Assembly: GCF_007655135.1 (NCBI RefSeq)
Contig: NC_045129.1
Span: forward strand, 16,404,274-16,468,273
DNA length: 64,000 nucleotides
Source of the DNA: Punica granatum
Taxonomy: Eukaryota > Streptophyta > Magnoliopsida > Myrtales > Lythraceae
Direction: 5' to 3'
Made by a program: the position numbers and the translations under genes
Part shown: piece after piece, positions 62,557-64,000 of the stretch
Numbering within the stretch: position 1 is the stretch's first letter
Layout of the letters: each line of letters begins with the position of its first letter
The notes under the pieces: model-generated
Seen by the model: the letters and a program-made list of their open reading frames with translations, nothing else
Database searches by the model: none
Told to the model about the DNA's origin: nothing

Positions 62557-63168
62557 CTAGTTGGCCAACTTTATGTACTTAAGATCTCGGGAAATGTCGG
62601 CAATACAGCTTGAACTCCTTGCGATTCCAGGCTTGGCCAGCTTTCGCCCTGGGGCATCCTTGGTCATGTCCCTAGGGCTAAGAGACTTTGCCCTAGAGGA
62701 GCTCCTCTTCAGGATCTGCCTCATGGCATCAGCCTGGGCCAGGGCAGGGAAAGCCCTAATCCTCTTGAACTTTGCACAAGCATTCATGTGGACTCTCAGT
62801 GCCTCCTCCAAGCTCTTCCCTCCATTCTTCTCCACCTCCTCCTTCACGGCCTCGGAGCAGAGCCCACAGAGCCACTTCCCCGAGAACTTGTTCCGTACCT
62901 TCTCGATGTACTCAGGCGTGCACTCCTCGCTCATCCCACAGCACTCGCACTTGGTGTCCTCGACCTCCGATATTGGTGGAAGCTGGTTATCATGATGGCC
63001 ATCCTTCAGATCCTCGATTTCCTCGCCTACTCGGCTCAGCTCGAATGATATGTCTGATCTCGTCCGCTGGAGGTTGTCGCTCGACAACCGAGGCGGCTTT
63101 GATAACTTGGTGGTGGTGGTGACCCTTGGGAAAGAGTTGTCGCCAATAGCATCTCCATGCGGTGCCAT
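62557..63168 (-). CDS. DUF1677 family protein (plant Cys-rich protein of unknown function)
   Basis: Single exon, 203 aa. The start is the ATG of MAPHGDAIGD at 63168; an upstream in-frame GTG at 63186 would add six residues and is not a plausible plant start. The conserved core (about 71-135) contains CECCGMSEECTPEYI, then KWLCGLCSEAVKEE and HMNACAKF. Cys at about 74, 76, 77, 83, 101, 104 and 131 suggest a metal-binding fold; zinc binding is an inference. This is the signature of the plant family Pfam calls DUF1677. The N terminus has the LSRVGEEI / ISEVED low-complexity acidic region, and the C terminus is Ser/Arg/Lys-rich (KRSSSRAKSLSPRD), ending SRDLKYIKLAN. No signal peptide or membrane segment. 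Biochemical function is unknown. Transcribed convergently to the HD-ZIP III gene. Confidence 0.88.
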   Translation of the reverse strand: MAPHGDAIGDNSFPRVTTTTKLSKPPRLSSDNLQRTRSDISFELSRVGEEIEDLKDGHHDNQLPPISEVEDTKCECCGMSEECTPEYIEKVRNKFSGKWLCGLCSEAVKEEVEKNGGKSLEEALRVHMNACAKFKRIRAFPALAQADAMRQILKRSSSRAKSLSPRDMTKDAPGRKLAKPGIARSSSCIADISRDLKYIKLAN

Positions 63169-63311
63169 GGTCGATCTCTGAGGCACCCAGCAAATACTAT
63201 TCTTCCGTTGCTTTCCAAAAGGATCTGATTGTGGTGTAGTTTTGATCGAGAAGGAACTGTTATGACGACGAGAGAAAGCAAGTTGATGAGGAGTCTGGAG
63301 CCAAGGAGGCC

Positions 63312-63320
63312 ATATTTATA
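63312..63320 (-). promoter_or_regulatory. TATA box candidate for the DUF1677 gene
   Basis: TATAAATAT on the minus strand lies about 145 bp upstream of the start codon, a suitable position for a leader of roughly 110-120 nt. Confidence 0.55.
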
Positions 63321-63329
63321 GAGGGTATC

Positions 63330-64000
63330 TCCATGGCTCGAAAATCTGTTTGGTGGACCGTGATGAATCTCGCATCAGTTTTCAACCACGAAGTACATGA
63401 ACAACCGTGAACCTGCTAGATTTTTCAGCATGGGGCGAGACAAGTTGCTTTGATCCACCTTTTATGAGCTTCAATAGCTAAAGTAGTGTAGTGCCATTAA
63501 TGGCGGATAGCGACCGAGCTAGCTAAGCTAACTGTTTCTGTTGGCTGTTTTGATCGACCTGGAAAAATTATATTAACGTGAAGCTGGGAAAAAGTTCTCA
63601 TGCCTTTTCAGTTAATTTTAACTCCTCCTATTTATATTTCTTCTCAATTTCTGTTCTATATGTATGTATTTATATTATTTGCTGGATCTGGTCCTCTGAA
63701 GAAACAACTATCAGCTGATTTGCCGGTTCAGAATGGGATTGTGACCGTATTTTCTGTTCTTTGGGGGAAAGAATTTGCATTTTAGATGAATGCGGAAACA
63801 AATGGAAAATAGTTATTGACTATGTTTCGGTTTCAAATGAGACCCATGACAAGGAGATAATTAGAAGAGAGGAAATATAGGAATACAGAAAGTCCTATTG
63901 GGGAGAATTGGATTTATGATTTCTTGTTTCCGAATGCTTGATCTCAGGTATAGAGTGACGCCAGTGCACATTTTTTTTTAAAAAAAAAAAAAAAAACTAA
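63330..64000. other. Upstream flank of the DUF1677 gene
   Basis: No further gene is visible before the window end. A 61-codon frame at 63600 has no recognisable domain. The window ends near an A-rich run of about 16 bases (63979-63997). Confidence 0.5.

Noticed and set aside
62561..62995. 144-codon plus-strand frame opposite the DUF1677 gene
   Set aside because: The minus strand carries the family's conserved Cys motifs; the plus frame is an antisense shadow.

Overview
The window is nuclear DNA from a flowering plant, most likely a eudicot. It is AT-rich, with long gene-poor stretches, intron-containing genes with GT-AG junctions, and several plant-type transposable element classes. I recognise three protein-coding genes: a GATA zinc-finger transcription factor (27590-28905, +, two exons, 326 aa), a class III HD-ZIP regulator of the CORONA/ATHB-15 type (54916-61525, +, 18 exons, 845 aa) and a DUF1677 zinc-ribbon-like protein (62557-63168, -, one exon, 203 aa). 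The last two are convergent and about 1 kb apart. All exon junctions were placed by eye from reading frame, GT-AG signals and family knowledge.

Layout. 1-7.1 kb: the end of a long-inverted-repeat element cut by the window edge, a SINE, and a possible CACTA-like element (4414-7060) that contains a MITE with a 9-bp target duplication. 7.1-23.7 kb: a GC-richer block built from degenerate LTR-retrotransposon pieces with no readable gag or pol. It holds two related LTR/leader regions in inverted orientation (about 11.95-13.83 kb and 18.25-21.06 kb), a 32-bp minisatellite and two long hairpins sharing an apical motif. A ~420-bp direct repeat lies near its two ends (7.37 and 23.29 kb). 23.7-27.2 kb: AT-rich DNA with a 210-bp tandem duplication and a probable Helitron ending 345 bp before the GATA start codon. 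29.2-30.0 kb: a foldback Mutator-type element with a perfect 9-bp target duplication just after the GATA gene. 30-54 kb: no gene seen, but three SINE-family copies, two foldback elements with internally repeated arms, a TRIM-like mini-retrotransposon, two inverted copies of one MITE, minisatellites and long AT microsatellites. 54-64 kb: the HD-ZIP III and DUF1677 genes.

The three genes do not form a pathway. Two are transcription factors. The HD-ZIP III gene carries the miR166 target site divided by intron 4, and its presumed leader holds several short upstream ORFs. I saw no rRNA gene, convincing true tRNA gene, CRISPR array or organellar insertion.
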